A stretch of DNA of 64,000 nt from Polyodon spathula (lineage: Eukaryota; Chordata; Actinopteri; Acipenseriformes; Polyodontidae), in NCBI RefSeq assembly GCF_017654505.1, contig NC_054534.1, positions 21,495,252 through 21,559,251 of the forward strand. The letters run 5' to 3'. The notes under the pieces were generated by a model. It searched no databases and was not told the DNA's origin. It worked only from the letters and a program-made list of their open reading frames with translations. A program made the position numbers and the translations under genes. Shown here piece by piece: positions 49,332 through 61,258 of this stretch; the first letter of the stretch is position 1, and each line of letters begins with the position of its first letter.

Positions 49332-50086
49332 TGTGATAGGGGAGGTCTGTGCTGGCTATCGGGCAGGGACTGAGAAGTCCTGTTTGACTCACCTGCCAAT
49401 CATGCCGATGACACAAAGCAGTTGAGCAAGGGTGTGTCACGTGGACCTCTTTGATTGCTTGGATTCTACATTCTATTCTATAGTAATTACATTCTCCTTT
49501 TCCTTAGGTTAGCCTTTGCAGGATACAACGCAGCGGAAGCCCTGGCCAGAGAACTGGAATAACAGCGAGAACAAAAGTGTACAGACTGAGTTAAAGAAAA
49601 GGCTGCCTGTTCCTGATACAGCGGCAGGAGGCAGTGGAGCTCATATGAGGCAACGAAGATGGCTGAAGAAGACAGCCGCTCTATTTGGTTTTGTTTACGT
49701 AACCATATTGGTGAAGTACAGTCCCTGAGACATTAGTTGTGTTAGCTCAGGGGGATCTGGGCAACCCCATTAAAGTATTGAGGGCATAGAAGAACATCAT
49801 TTGATCTCATGCCTCTCAGATTAGCGGAGGTGGCAAGCATTTTTCTTTGTTGTTTTGTTAAATGTTTTAGTTTCCTGTTTTGATTTCTCATTTGACTATA
49901 GATTATTATTTTTGCAAGTACAGACCGTCAAGGGGATACCATTGCTGGTAGCAACCCTAACGATTATTATTACTGGTACCCGATTATCATCACCTGTAAC
50001 CAATAAAGCCTGTGCGCCTATGTAGCATTTCAAAGACAGTGTTCTGACTCCCATGTACCAGTGAACCACCCACACGCCCTTGTAAA
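49332..50086 (+). mobile_element. Probable solo LTR, about 755 bp
   Basis: Flanked by identical TAAGC (49327-49331 and 50087-50091). Begins TGTGATAGGGGAGG. GC content is higher than around it, and AATAAA occurs at about 50001-50006, near the 3' end, in 'accaataaagcctgtgcg'. The 3' end reads TTGTAAA and not CA, so the end is mutated or the boundary is slightly off. A pyrimidine-rich stretch ending in AG at 49490-49520 followed by a 70-codon frame looks like an acceptor site but lies inside the unit. Confidence 0.5.
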
Positions 50087-50091
50087 TAAGC

Positions 50092-50999
50092 ATTAAGGAC
50101 CTATATGGCTAGTTTGTGACCAACAACCTAATGAACTGACAGTAAAGGCTGACATGGCAATTATAAATATTACACATTTTGAGGGTGGAGATATAAAACT
50201 TCTGGTTGTCATTTTTCTTGAACGATCATTAGGAGACTTACCAGTTGACCCCAATAAACCACTTTCACCTTCATGTTTGAGCTGCCCTGTGTGAAAGTTG
50301 TCAACACCTAGAGCTTTATACAGGTTTCCTGTTGATTAATTGCTTTTTCTATCTTAAACAGCTCAGTGGTAGATGCATGTATTTTCAGCTGATGGATAGG
50401 TGTACTAACCTTTCTTGTGTGTTACAGTTCTTTCGTGTGCTTTTTAGTAAAGAATTTTCAACTCGTCCTTGTTAGTTTCTCTGTGATGTGGAAAAACATT
50501 TTATGTTTGAACTTCCACATCTATGACATTCCTTGAAGGGCTACCATCTGCCATACAACAAACGCCTGCTTCTCGCATCTCACATCAAATTTTTTTTTGA
50601 ACTAACTTTTTACTTTTTTATGATTTTCTCCTGCTTCCTCTGACCTTCTCCCTTTGCAGTTATTTGAAAATGATGTGTGACTTGGAGATCTAGTACTTAG
50701 TGATATCCATGTATTGGGTTATTATGATGTAAGATAAAAACTGGCATGATTATCATAGGAACAGTAACCCATCCATATGGTCAAATTCATATTTTCAGAG
50801 CTGTCTCAACAATATGATGCTGTTGAGTGAATGTTGGCCTTCTTCTTCAAACAGATATCCCACATCATTAACTGATCTTATAGTGAATGTTCTGTAGACA
50901 AAATTAAAGCTATTTTAAGGTTGAGACATCTCTATAAGAATAAAAATTGAGACATTACATTTCTTCTTTGCCAATTATCAGCCACTCACATTCTAAATC
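50092..50999. other. Non-coding DNA, nothing recognised
   Basis: No gene or element seen. Confidence 0.5.
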
Positions 51000-51430
51000 T
51001 TAAACTGTAATTGCTGCTACCAATTACGCGTCATACTAATTATTGCATTTGTGAAACCTTTACAGATTGCATCCTTTCTATTTGGAGGCTGTGTTGTAAA
51101 TCCTACAGCTGCTGAAAGCCTTTTATGAGTTATCAGTGCAAAATCATGCAATAGCTGGGTTGCTAATCATTTTCAAACATCCAGTAGATTACAGTGCTAT
51201 GTACATGTTCATTTGTGCTGCATCTGCTGTTTGTAATTTATTTCTCATGCTGCGAGAGCTCCGTGCTTTGTTACAACAGCGGTATGATTTATATTTTAAA
51301 GGCTGTAGAATGTATTGTGCACATGCTATGACATATGCTACCTTTGTTACTGAAAGCTGTAAAACTCTGGCGTATTTCTGTTACAGCACGACCATGGAGT
51401 GTTTCAATAGGCCTCTCAGTTGATACACCC
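51000..51430. other. Possible conserved non-coding element
   Basis: Repeat-free with TAATTATTGCA and CCAATTACGCG words near 51020-51045. A 95-codon frame (51136-51423) has many Cys and aromatic residues but no family I recognise and no splice context. Confidence 0.18.
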
Positions 51431-51552
51431 CACCGTGTGCAAAACCATTTTCCAACTCAACTTAAAAAATAGCTCATTAAAACACAAACATTGTTGAACC
51501 ATAACCACATATAAACCATATACACACACGTTACTTTTCTACCAAAACTATA

Positions 51553-51769
51553 CAGCTACCACGGCCAAGGGCTACCTTCCACGGCCGTGTCAGGGCTCCA
51601 GGACCGCCGCAGCAGCTACCACGGCCAAGGACTACCTTCCACGGCCGTGTCAGGGCTCCAGGACCGCCGCAGCAGCTACCACGGCCAAGGGCTACCTTCC
51701 ACGGCCGTGTCAGGGCTCCAGGAACTTGGTAGCAGCTACCACGGCCCGGGGCTACCTTCCACAGCTATA
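51553..51769 (+). repeat. 60-bp GC-rich minisatellite, 3.6 copies
   Basis: Units start at 51553, 51613, 51673 and 51733 (partial). The first three are almost identical (one base differs in the shared core; copy 3 changes in its last 12 bp), and the fourth is diverged. Each contains CACGGCCGTG, a 10-bp perfect palindrome, and CCACGGCC earlier in the unit. Because 60 is divisible by three, one forward frame stays open (51587-51790) and would encode a 20-residue repeat, SSYHGQGLPSTAVSGLQDRR, but there is no gene context. It stands out sharply from the AT-rich surroundings. Confidence 0.9.
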
Positions 51770-51779
51770 GCCCTCAGTT

Positions 51780-53305
51780 TTTTTACATGAATATTTGTTT
51801 GTTGTATTTTACTGTTTTTGCAGATGACCTTAGTGCTGGATTGCATTTCGGTGTACAGTTACAGTATTAATTCAGATTGCATTAACATGTTTTTAATTTT
51901 CAAACTGAGTGCATGTTATTTCCAACATATCCGCCCTGCTAGTCATAGAAATAAATCAAATTTTGCAATTTACATTTCTTTTAAAAATGTATTTGTTCAT
52001 TGTATATTCATTGCTTTTAAGTGTCTCATGAACCAGATAGGAAAAATAAATGGCTTGGCACATATCTTACCATTGTCAAGTTTTTTTTTTTTTTTTTTTT
52101 TTTTTTACAATCATATGTTGATAATGACGAACAAGCTGAGGGGTCAGTAGATGGAAGATTAGTCTTGTCTTAGACCTGGAACCTGCCAAGATTGAACTTA
52201 AAACATTTTATTTTGTGGATTGTACTATGACTGTCACAGATTTTAAGGCCAATTTGCGGATCCAGTTTTTATTATGATTTTAAATTTTTTTTCAATCTTT
52301 TTGTAAAAAAGTATGATTAGTTTTGAAAACTGGTATATTATAAAAGGTTTGAAACAATGGTAGCCTACCATATGATAATAAAGTAAACAAACTGACATAC
52401 ATCATTCAGATAACTGTACATATGGGGCTTCTTGACTGAAAATAATACTAAAAACACAAATAATATATAAATGTCTATTCAATCAGTAGGCTTTCCAACT
52501 AAAACTACAGCAGATGCAAGGCAGCCATACATCAAAACAATCCATTATTTACTAGGTGTGTAATTATGCAGATTGTGGTGTGCAATAAAGAAATGTGTCT
52601 TCCATTGAAAAGTAAATACAGAGATTGGTTTCCTGCTTTCTTTATCAATTAAGACGAGTGGACAAATTATCAGGTCTCAAATTAAACAACGTCAGATGTA
52701 CAGTATAATGCTTCTGATTGGCTGCTCCAGTTTTTAACCTAAATATTTATTAAATCGATGAGGCATACTTTTCAATTAGCAAAGAAAAAAAAAAAACTCA
52801 TAACATTACAGCATTTGTAAAGGTTAATCAATTCACTTAATTGTAAATGTTCTCTTCTATCAGACCTTTAGCTGCACCTTTCTCTTTGTAGCAGTGCACC
52901 ATGAGACATGCTTATATTCCGCTGGCAAAGCAGTCAGATTGCTCATTATTCCTTTCATGTTGAGCTCCTTAATGACTCTGCCTGTGTCTGTTAATGTCAA
53001 TATATTTACCACAGGGGGAAAATTGTTTCTTTCCACCAGCTCTACCCTATCTCCCTCATCACATGCAAAACAAACAAATAGGCTTAATTATAGAGGCTAC
53101 TGCAGATAAACAGGAACTCACTGTATTGATCAGCTGATGAATACCTGTAGGCTACGTGTCAGACAAATCATTGGGATAGTCATTACAGAGGTTATTTGAC
53201 AGGTGTCTGTGTAGCAGTTTATTTTCTGCTCTAGACAATGGTTCTACAGTACAGGGCACTCCATGGCAACTGAAGATAAACTATTTACCAACTGATGTAT
53301 ATTCG
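51780..53305. other. AT-rich non-coding DNA with a T27 run
   Basis: A T run lies at 52081-52106. No gene or element recognised. Confidence 0.5.
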
Positions 53306-53307
53306 AC

Positions 53308-54075
53308 TGTAGCAAAGTGGCTGCTGATTGTGAACAGGTGCAGAGGTGATGTCGTGCAGGAATAATCACAGACGATTGTAATCCGATTTGGAAAGTGGTT
53401 TTGTTATTCTTAATCCAGGTCTGGTGGCCAAATAATAGACCCCAGCAATACCCAACAATTTGTAATGCACAGAGGAGACAAAAAGGGTTACAGTCCAAAC
53501 AATAAACACAAATTATCTGCCCCACAATAATACTGGACACGGTCACCAGTCCTGGGTGCATGCAGTCGTGCTCGTGGTGGGTGATAAACAGGTTATTTGG
53601 TGACTGTAGAGCAGTGCTGATCCAGCTTGTGCTGGCCCAAGGCGACAACTGCGGATACGTGTTAGCTGTCTGGTGGTTTCCAAACACAGACAGCTACTAA
53701 CAGACAAAACAAACAAACAAAACATTCAAGAATATTCTTTTTATTGGTCTCCTTTATTATAAGCCGTGGTTACTGCGGCTCTCATAGTCCTTCAAGGTTA
53801 TGGTCAAAACCCAAGCGAAGGAAAAGATTTACGATTCTCCAGCCCCTTTATGCTATCACACATGACCCCTTGGTAATTCCGATTGCAGCTGTCTCTATTG
53901 CCTGCAGCTGCTACCTCGTTTAAACCTTCCAGGTCAATGTGTTCCTGCAACAGAGTCTTGTCTTCTTCCAGGCTGACCGACTTCCCGACCAAGGAAATGA
54001 ACTGTCAGGCCAGCCAATCAAAAGACTTCCCCTTTCGCTACTTAGCGCCCTCACAGGTCAGGAGGGAGATTTACA
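53308..54075 (-). mobile_element. Solo LTR, relative of the 22.8-kb gypsy LTR
   Basis: On the minus strand it starts TGTAAATCTCCC, then GACCTGTGAGGGCGCT, closely matching the start of the LTR at 22762 (TGTTAGATCTCC...CCTGTGAGGGCACT). It ends with CCACTTTGCTACA against CCACTTTGCCACA there. 'caaggggtcatgtgtgatagcataaa' (two halves) corresponds to the promoter-side block in the other copies. The middle is diverged. No internal domain and no clear duplication. The 147-codon frame at 53244-53687 lies across it and has no recognisable domain. Confidence 0.65.
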
Positions 54076-54800
54076 ACCAGAACTCATTATATTTCTGTCA
54101 CATCAACGTATTTTATATATCTTTAAGGTATATTAAATACAATTCTAAATGGAAGGTAAAAAAAACCATTAACCACTCGCTAGCAACGCCACTGGTATGC
54201 ACTTTTATTACTACGATCCAGCAGGAACCCTCTTAATCCTATTGCACTATTCAAGATGTACTATCTCTGGCATCATAAACTGTTGCTGGCCTGATGAATA
54301 AGCTGCACTGACAAAGTAAAAGAGTCTGAAGGCAGGTTTATAATTATTTTCTTTATCATGTAGGTTTAGTGTTCTCAAGTAAAAATAGATAGTATATGTA
54401 TTCATGTGAAAATCTGTGACATGCACTTTGCTGTTTTTAATTTTAACCCCTCTGAAGAAGACATGTGGCAGTGTCGATAAGAGGATAATGCAATCAAACT
54501 TTTGGGCATTGACTACATGAAAGGCTATGTTCAGAAAATGGAATGGATACTATACATTCAAGTTTAACTCAAAATGGCACAATATTATATTTTATAAAAT
54601 GCTGACATTACTTAAACGACTGACTCTTTTGACAGAAGAACATGCTTGGACTATTATCATTTTAGTTTTTTTTTTTTTTTAGATCCAGTTTTTTGGCAGG
54701 AAGAAAAACTGGAAATTGCAAGTATACCATTTTGTAACATTTTGTCAATTGCCACACCCCCACAGCATTAGTTCCAGCACCCTTTGACATATATTATCAT

Positions 54801-54831
<31 letters not shown>

Positions 54832-55468
54832 CCAAAAGATAATTCTTTAAGCTGACTGCATCTCTTTGCAAATTCCCCGTTTGTTGACTCAAAGTTGAAT
54901 GCGAGTCATTGCTGAAAAAGTATTTTTTATGGCCTGTTCTACCCGGCTCTAAATAGCTATAAATATAAAAACTATTAGCCAGCTGTTTGCACTTCATTTC
55001 CACTGCCTGATTATAAAGGTTAGCAACAATAGCTACCAGAAAATTATTTAAACGCACACCCACAGTTAGTGCTGTGGCCTGGATGACCTGTCTTGTTAGA
55101 GGAACAAAATATACAGACATGTCTTTGTCGTGAAATATTAATGCTGTGGAAGTATATAAACCTGGCTAAGTGTACTGTCTAATATAATAAATCGTTGGCA
55201 GTATAAAAAAAAAAAAAGCAAGTTAGATGATAGAGGCTATAATCCCCTGAGGGGATCTAGGGAGGCTGATCTTCAGCCCAGCAGCTCCAGTAGTACCAGA
55301 AGTAGAACGGATATGATTTTCTGCTGGTAAGGAGCAAGGGTATTTAAGCTACAACTCTGCTGATGTGAATTTTGATGGAATCATTGGGCATTTCTCTTGC
55401 AGTTGAGTGATCATGGGAAATTAAACCCCATGGTACCCATAGAGAGTAGCTGTTTAAATATGCTGCGC
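54076..55468. other. Non-coding DNA; T and A runs; palindrome
   Basis: T runs at 54668-54680 and 54806-54832. A 15-bp palindrome ATCCCCTGAGGGGAT sits at 55241-55255. No gene. Confidence 0.5.
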
Positions 55469-55469
55469 G

Positions 55470-55536
55470 TTTGTGTGTGTGTGTTTGTGTTTGTGTGTGT
55501 TTGTGTGTGTGTGTGTGTTTGTGTGTTTGTGTTTGG
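55470..55536. repeat. (GT)n with TTTG interruptions
   Basis: GT-rich tract of about 66 bp, followed by an A run at 55561-55577. Confidence 0.9.
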
Positions 55537-55819
55537 TTTTTGGGGGAAGGGTGTCATTCGAAAAAAAAAAAAAAAAATGACCTGGGGTGAAACTGTCCTA
55601 TTCTAAAATGGGGCTAAATTTGCTTATAGGGCTTTCAAAAAGTTACTGTATTAATGTTTATGAAAGTAGATCACATGTTTTATTTTAGCATACCTTTTAT
55701 ACTAGTTTGGATATACAGTAGGGTTAAGCAATTTGTTTACTAACTATTAACATAAAATACAAAACATATCTGTTAACAGTTAACCATTTAAAATGTGTTC
55801 CTTAAAATAAAGACTCATG

Positions 55820-55868
55820 TTATTTATTTATTTATTTATTTATTTGTTTGTTTGTTTGTTTGTTTGTT
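55820..55868. repeat. (TTTA)n(TTTG)n microsatellite
   Basis: About six TTTA then six TTTG units. Confidence 0.95.
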
Positions 55869-56049
55869 ATAAAAAGCAGAAAACAAAGCATTTAGGTTAT
55901 CTATTTTATTTTGGGCATATAAAAGCTATGTAATATCATACATACATTTTTTAAAAACAAAAAATGACTGTGACAGATAAAGGTGCAATATACAGATCCT
56001 AATAGTATTATTTCCAGGGAGCTATTAAAAAAAAAGAACGGTACACAAA

Positions 56050-56700
56050 TTACATAAAATGGCTGGCTGTGCTTGCAGCTTTGTTTGGTCATGCAAGCTC
56101 CCAACAATCAATACCATAATCGCAGCAGCAGAATTGCTGATGTTTTGAACAGGCTTTGTCTGTCAGCCATTTCACTGGAAAATCAGCTGGCTCCAGTTCT
56201 GTTTCTGGGAAAGGTGCAGTATTTTTATACCTTGAGTGCCTTCTGGGTATTCAAGCTGTGTGACTTTTTCATGTTGAAGAATATTAAATGGAGTGCAGCA
56301 GACTCAAATGTTTTACATCACTTACTGAAAATTACACTGCATTTGGTTTAAACTGTAACATTCATGTTTGTGCCAGTCGCAAACAGTGTTATGTATAAAG
56401 CACAGCCAAATCTTTGCCAAGTAAACACTTCCAGAATGCCTGTATCTTTTAGCAGAGCTGAGCGTCATGTATTTGTCAGCTGCAGATGACATTTAGAGCA
56501 GGCTTTATCTCAGCTGTGGTAATTACCATCCTGACATGAGCTCTCACACATAACAGAGATTTTATTCAGTTGATGTAACCAGGCAACACTGTCTGCTCAG
56601 GCATAGCTAGCTGTCTTCCATGTTATTTTGCTGGAAGCAGTACAATTATCTGATAAAACCTGTATCATTCAAATTTAAACCTTAAAATATCTGTTTCAGG
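56050..56700. other. Possible conserved non-coding element
   Basis: Repeat-free, with TCAGCTGTGGTAATTACCAT near 56510-56530 (a palindromic GGTAATTACC core) and several CAGCTG boxes. It resembles enhancers in texture only. Confidence 0.2.
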
Positions 56701-59080
56701 TGGAGTTACTGCAACATGTGAGAAAAATGTTTAAGCCAGTAATAACTGCACCTGTCAGGCACAGGTATGTTTTGTCATTCTTTCAAAAACATAAATAAAT
56801 AAATAAATAAAAGCAATAACATGGACTGTGGTGTTACACTGCAAACAAGATTGTATTTGGGGAGTTTGCTTACAACAATACCTTTTTTTGAGTTCTGTTG
56901 TGTCAATCTATCATGATTAAATCTACTGACAGGAAATTAATATCAATGGCAAAATATTAAAACCCGCTGAAAAGTATCCATTTGGAAACAGTTACAATGA
57001 AACACTTGGCACTACCCTGCTCTGGTTCAGAGAAAGGCTGGCTGTTGAAACCAGCTGCAAGCTCCTTTACAACTGGCAGCTGCCAAGCGTGGTTTTGGTT
57101 CAACTGTGAGCCAACTGGTGATCATGAGGACATAAGGTTCATACTTTTCCTTCCAAAAGTCAACTGTTCTCCTTTTATTCCAGAATGAACTCCTCAATCA
57201 GCCTGTTCCTTGCTTTTTACCAGCAATTTTGCATTCTTTGGAGGTTTCCAAAGCCCATACTCTAAAAAGAAAGACAAATAAAGAATGGTGTATGTAAAAT
57301 AGTGAACTGTAATGTAAACTGCATACTGGCATGGTACCAAAAAACATGTGCTACCTGTTCCTTGCAGAAGAAGGATACATAAAGGAAATCAAAAGCCACT
57401 GATCTTAATGCAGCAACCCTGTTGAACAACACTAGAAACAGTCGTGCTAAATGTAACCCTTCTCTTCTATGTGCTTGAATTTTTTAGGTAAGTTACTGAC
57501 ATTTCTATTAATTCATACCTTGTATTGCCCACTTTAGCAAGCACATGACCCATGCTGTGTTAGAGTAGTTACAGCCCAGGGACCACAGATTAACAGCATG
57601 TGGGATGAATTGTTTATTTTTTATTGCTGTAAAATAAAACTGATGAAATAAAGCCATGGATGAAATAGTGCCAGGAAATGCAACCCATGGCTGAAATGAT
57701 TTTATTATAGCACAGTTTGAAGTTGTTATTATTACAGTTGCATTTGACTTAATATTTAATTGTCAAAATGATTACAACAGACGGTACAATCATTAATATT
57801 ATCTACAAATTGAACCATAACATCTCCATTAAAAACATCATTAATAATGTTTGAAAATATTAATTATAAATTATTGTGCATGTTCATAAATATTTTAAGT
57901 TGCACTATCGCTTTTGCTATATGTACACAACAACCAGATAAAATAATACAAAGTATTAGAGAAATCCTTAAAAAATTAATATGCCATGGGTTGGCTAAGT
58001 ATGCAGCATGTGGAAAAAATACTAATATACTGTACAGTAATAGTATGTTATTAGCTGCTGCTACTGTTTCATGTATTGTTACTATCATGTATTCTGCACT
58101 TTCCACTATATTTATTGCACTATTTCATGCATTATGCACTTTCCACTGTATTAGTGTACTATTTCATGATACAAAAAAGTCTATTTAAAAAATCAAATAT
58201 CTGGAATTTTTCAAATATTCTGCACTCAGCGAATTGGCGATGATAAATGCCATACTTCTATTTGGAAAGCAATTGTGGTTCTGGAAAACATTTGGATTAA
58301 ACATTAAAGGGTTGTCCTTCTTGGGGCAAAACAAACAAAAGCTTGTGAATCAAAAACATATGGGAGAACTGATTTTGTAGATACCCACCAGATTTCTACA
58401 CAAGCAATCCTAAGAAAACAAATAGGCAATTTACTGTTAAAAATGAGAACCAGTTGACCTAGCTTTAGTGCTATATTGCAACCAGGGGGGGGGGGGGACC
58501 ATTTCAAAGCTGTTTTGTTATTAGTTTCCAAGGAGAAACCTACTTGCAGCCACACATAAAACGTCTTAGAAAAAAGATTACTCCTAAATATTCTTGGCCA
58601 TCTGTTTGAAATGAAAGATAAAGCACATTATAATCAGGATCAAGCAGAATGGAATGAGCTATACTGTGTTTGCTATTTTAATGGTTTAAAAAAAGATTTG
58701 AGCTGAACTGAATTACCTTAATGGCTCGTTCTGTTATTAAAGTACCCAGCTCTTGTGTCTAAACTGAACATTACGCTGATGGACTAGTCTCCTTCATAAT
58801 AACTTATTTCTTCTTTTTATATGCCTATTAGAATGGTAACTATTGTATTTTGAGGTGTATAATGCACACCTGTGTACAACCTGCTTGACACACTAAACAT
58901 GCTTGTATTGAATGGTTTTGTGTGATGCATATTTTGCAAATGCTGAATTACATTTTTGTATACCATACTCCCATGCCCAATAGAAAAATAAAACAAATTA
59001 AACAGATTAAAGGTTATATATTATATTTGAATGAACAAATACTTAAATATCTCTTGAACAGAATACTGTAAAAACCTTTG
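56701..59080. other. AT-rich non-coding DNA, nothing recognised
   Basis: (AAAT)n at 56790-56812 and a G12 run at 58487-58498. Frames at 57.8-58.2 kb overlap on both strands without motifs. Confidence 0.5.
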
Positions 59081-59245
59081 TAAAAAGTCTATTTTCTAGG
59101 TATTTTTAGGGGGTCCTAAAAAGGGGGGAGTGACTTATACATCGGTGTGATCTATAGGCCTTTTCCTGAAATTGTTGTCTCAAAAAGGGGGACGGGACCA
59201 GACAACGTATACACCGGTGCAACATATACACAGATATTTATGGTA
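59065..59245 (+). mobile_element. pogo/hAT-like element fragment
   Basis: Starts ACTGTAAAAACCTTTGTAAA and contains two related pieces, 'cttatacatcggtgtgatct' and 'cgtatacaccggtgcaacat', of the 'gcgacttatacaccggtgcg' type I know from vertebrate DNA transposon ends. No transposase. Confidence 0.4.
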
Positions 59246-60535
59246 AATTATTTTAGAATACGTTATGGTTGATATTCCTGATATTGTGTAATAAACTGTA
59301 TTTAAACAATCAAAATGGTCTTTAAAATCCTGTCTTTAAATGACTCAGTTAAAGTGGATTAAAGATTTATTTGAAAGTGTCACAAACACAGTGTGTGCAT
59401 AAAGCAAAATAACAAAATACATTCACGTTAGAATAAATAGTAGAACATAGAAACCAATTGAACTGCACCTGTAGAGTTTCTACACAGTAACACTTACCAC
59501 AGAAGAATTGTTTATGTAGGTGTAATAATCTATAACCAATGCAAAATGATACAGAAAGTCAGACAGCAACAAATACATTTAAACCCTCTTGTAATCTGTA
59601 TTTTTGCCTCCAGTGCAATCGAGTCAACAATGGTTAGCTTGATAAATGGCCTTTGTCACATAGAAATATAAATGTCTTCTAACCATTGCCGCAGAATAGT
59701 TGTCAAAATCCATTGTGTTACAGTGAAAAATATATTCCGCTTTACTCACTGGGAGCTGCTCAGTGCACGTGTTATTATGCTGCTCTTTCTCCCTCACAAT
59801 ACTGCCACACCAGAAAATTGGGGGCTTAGAAGCCCTATCACCATGGCCAGGTCATTTATAACACTCATGAGATCTTCATAAAATATTGCCTTGGCTGTTG
59901 GGGCTACAGGCTTGTCATATATGAAAGCAAAATGATCACTGAATAATGCTGTAAAAGCACAAATGGGTACTTTGTGTAATTGGGAATATGAAGAGTAATT
60001 ACACTAGTATGAAATATAAAAATAATTGTAAGGTCTGTTGTAATATTCAGCTGAATTATGACAAATTATATGAATACGTTCTGAGACTTATGTAGACTCA
60101 TGTGCTCTTTCACTCTGTTTTTCCAGCTGCATTTCTTACAGAAACATATTAATGGAGCTTCACTCTGATCCAAGTGATAAAAGAATATCTACAGTATGGA
60201 GTAAAATGTTAGGACTATCACAGCCACACTCACTTTTTGGCCCTGAACTGATGCAATACATAAAAGAATCCCAAATACCAACACTGGCAAATGTACTTCG
60301 TGAAATGTGAAATCAGACATGGTGTCATTTTTTACTTTAATGATCTCAAATGTATAATGTAACGAGTGAGATGCTAAATTAACACCCAGGGGGAAAAAAC
60401 TGTTGAATTAGTCTTTAAAGATTGGCAGTATTTGGCCACTATTTAGATCATAAAAATGATCCGCAATGTATATTTTTGGTTTCATTCTGTCTGAATACAC
60501 CCTGTATGTTAATCTAAATGATTTAAAGTTAAAGT
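59246..60535. other. AT-rich non-coding DNA, nothing recognised
   Basis: No gene or element seen. Confidence 0.5.
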
Positions 60536-60539
60536 GAAA

Positions 60540-61075
60540 TTGTTTTCCTGTCTATGGATCGTCGTTGTAATTTAAAAATCACAATAATCCAAATTTAGAG
60601 CGGTGCACATTCCCTCCAGATTTGGCGAGCGATCACATCTAGGAATTTGCCGTTTGATCATTTGCATATATTTACTTGCTCCAGTGTAATTTTCACTCTG
60701 AGCAGTATCTGGTTTTAATTACATGCTGTCTAGGCAAATAAAAAGGGATCTGATTGAAAACATATTCCCTCCTCGGATGCACAGAAAAGTGCACCACCCA
60801 TAGTATGGTTCTTTATTATTTCTGGTATTATCACAGGGCCCAGGTGACAGGAAATCAAAATGTCAGTTAATTGACTAATTCACTGAATGAATGCTGCCAC
60901 TGTCCTATACCCCTCAAGCACAACAATTATTAATTCTGCACCTATTATTGCTACTATAGTATGCTAATTATCTTCAGCCTGCTAATGAGAGCTTCCAACC
61001 AGTATTTTGAAGTGCAGCTCATCTGTAAGCTGCAGTTCAAAGCAAAGAAGCAAATCCACTCATCTCAAGAAGCTG
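60540..61075. other. Possible conserved non-coding element
   Basis: A repeat-free segment with ATTTGCATAT (octamer-like, 60661-60670), TGATCATTTGC, 'gtttttaattacatgctgtc'-type and GCTAATTATC words. It is the most enhancer-like stretch of the window by eye, but conservation is untested. Confidence 0.25.
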
Positions 61076-61179
61076 TCAAGACTTTTTTCTTAACACCTTT
61101 GTTTCTTAATGGTCATTAGACCATTCCTTAGTAAGGATTTAGAAGCGTGGATGTATTCAGGATTCCATATTATGCTCTG

Positions 61180-61181
61180 AA

Positions 61182-61256
<75 letters not shown>
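61180..61256. repeat. (TA)n tract, interrupted
   Basis: About 36 TA units with one interruption near 61209. Confidence 0.95.

Positions 61257-61258
<2 letters not shown>

Noticed and set aside
49516..49728. Frame after an acceptor-like pyrimidine tract, as a host exon
   Set aside because: It lies inside a unit bounded by 5-bp duplications, so a mobile element explains it better; no matching donor or second exon was found.
51136..51423. 95-codon Cys-rich frame
   Set aside because: No family, signal peptide or exon boundary; may be part of a non-coding conserved segment.
53244..53687. 147-codon minus-strand frame, the longest non-element-like frame
   Set aside because: It lies almost wholly inside the LTR at 53308-54075 and resembles no gag, env or other protein I know.
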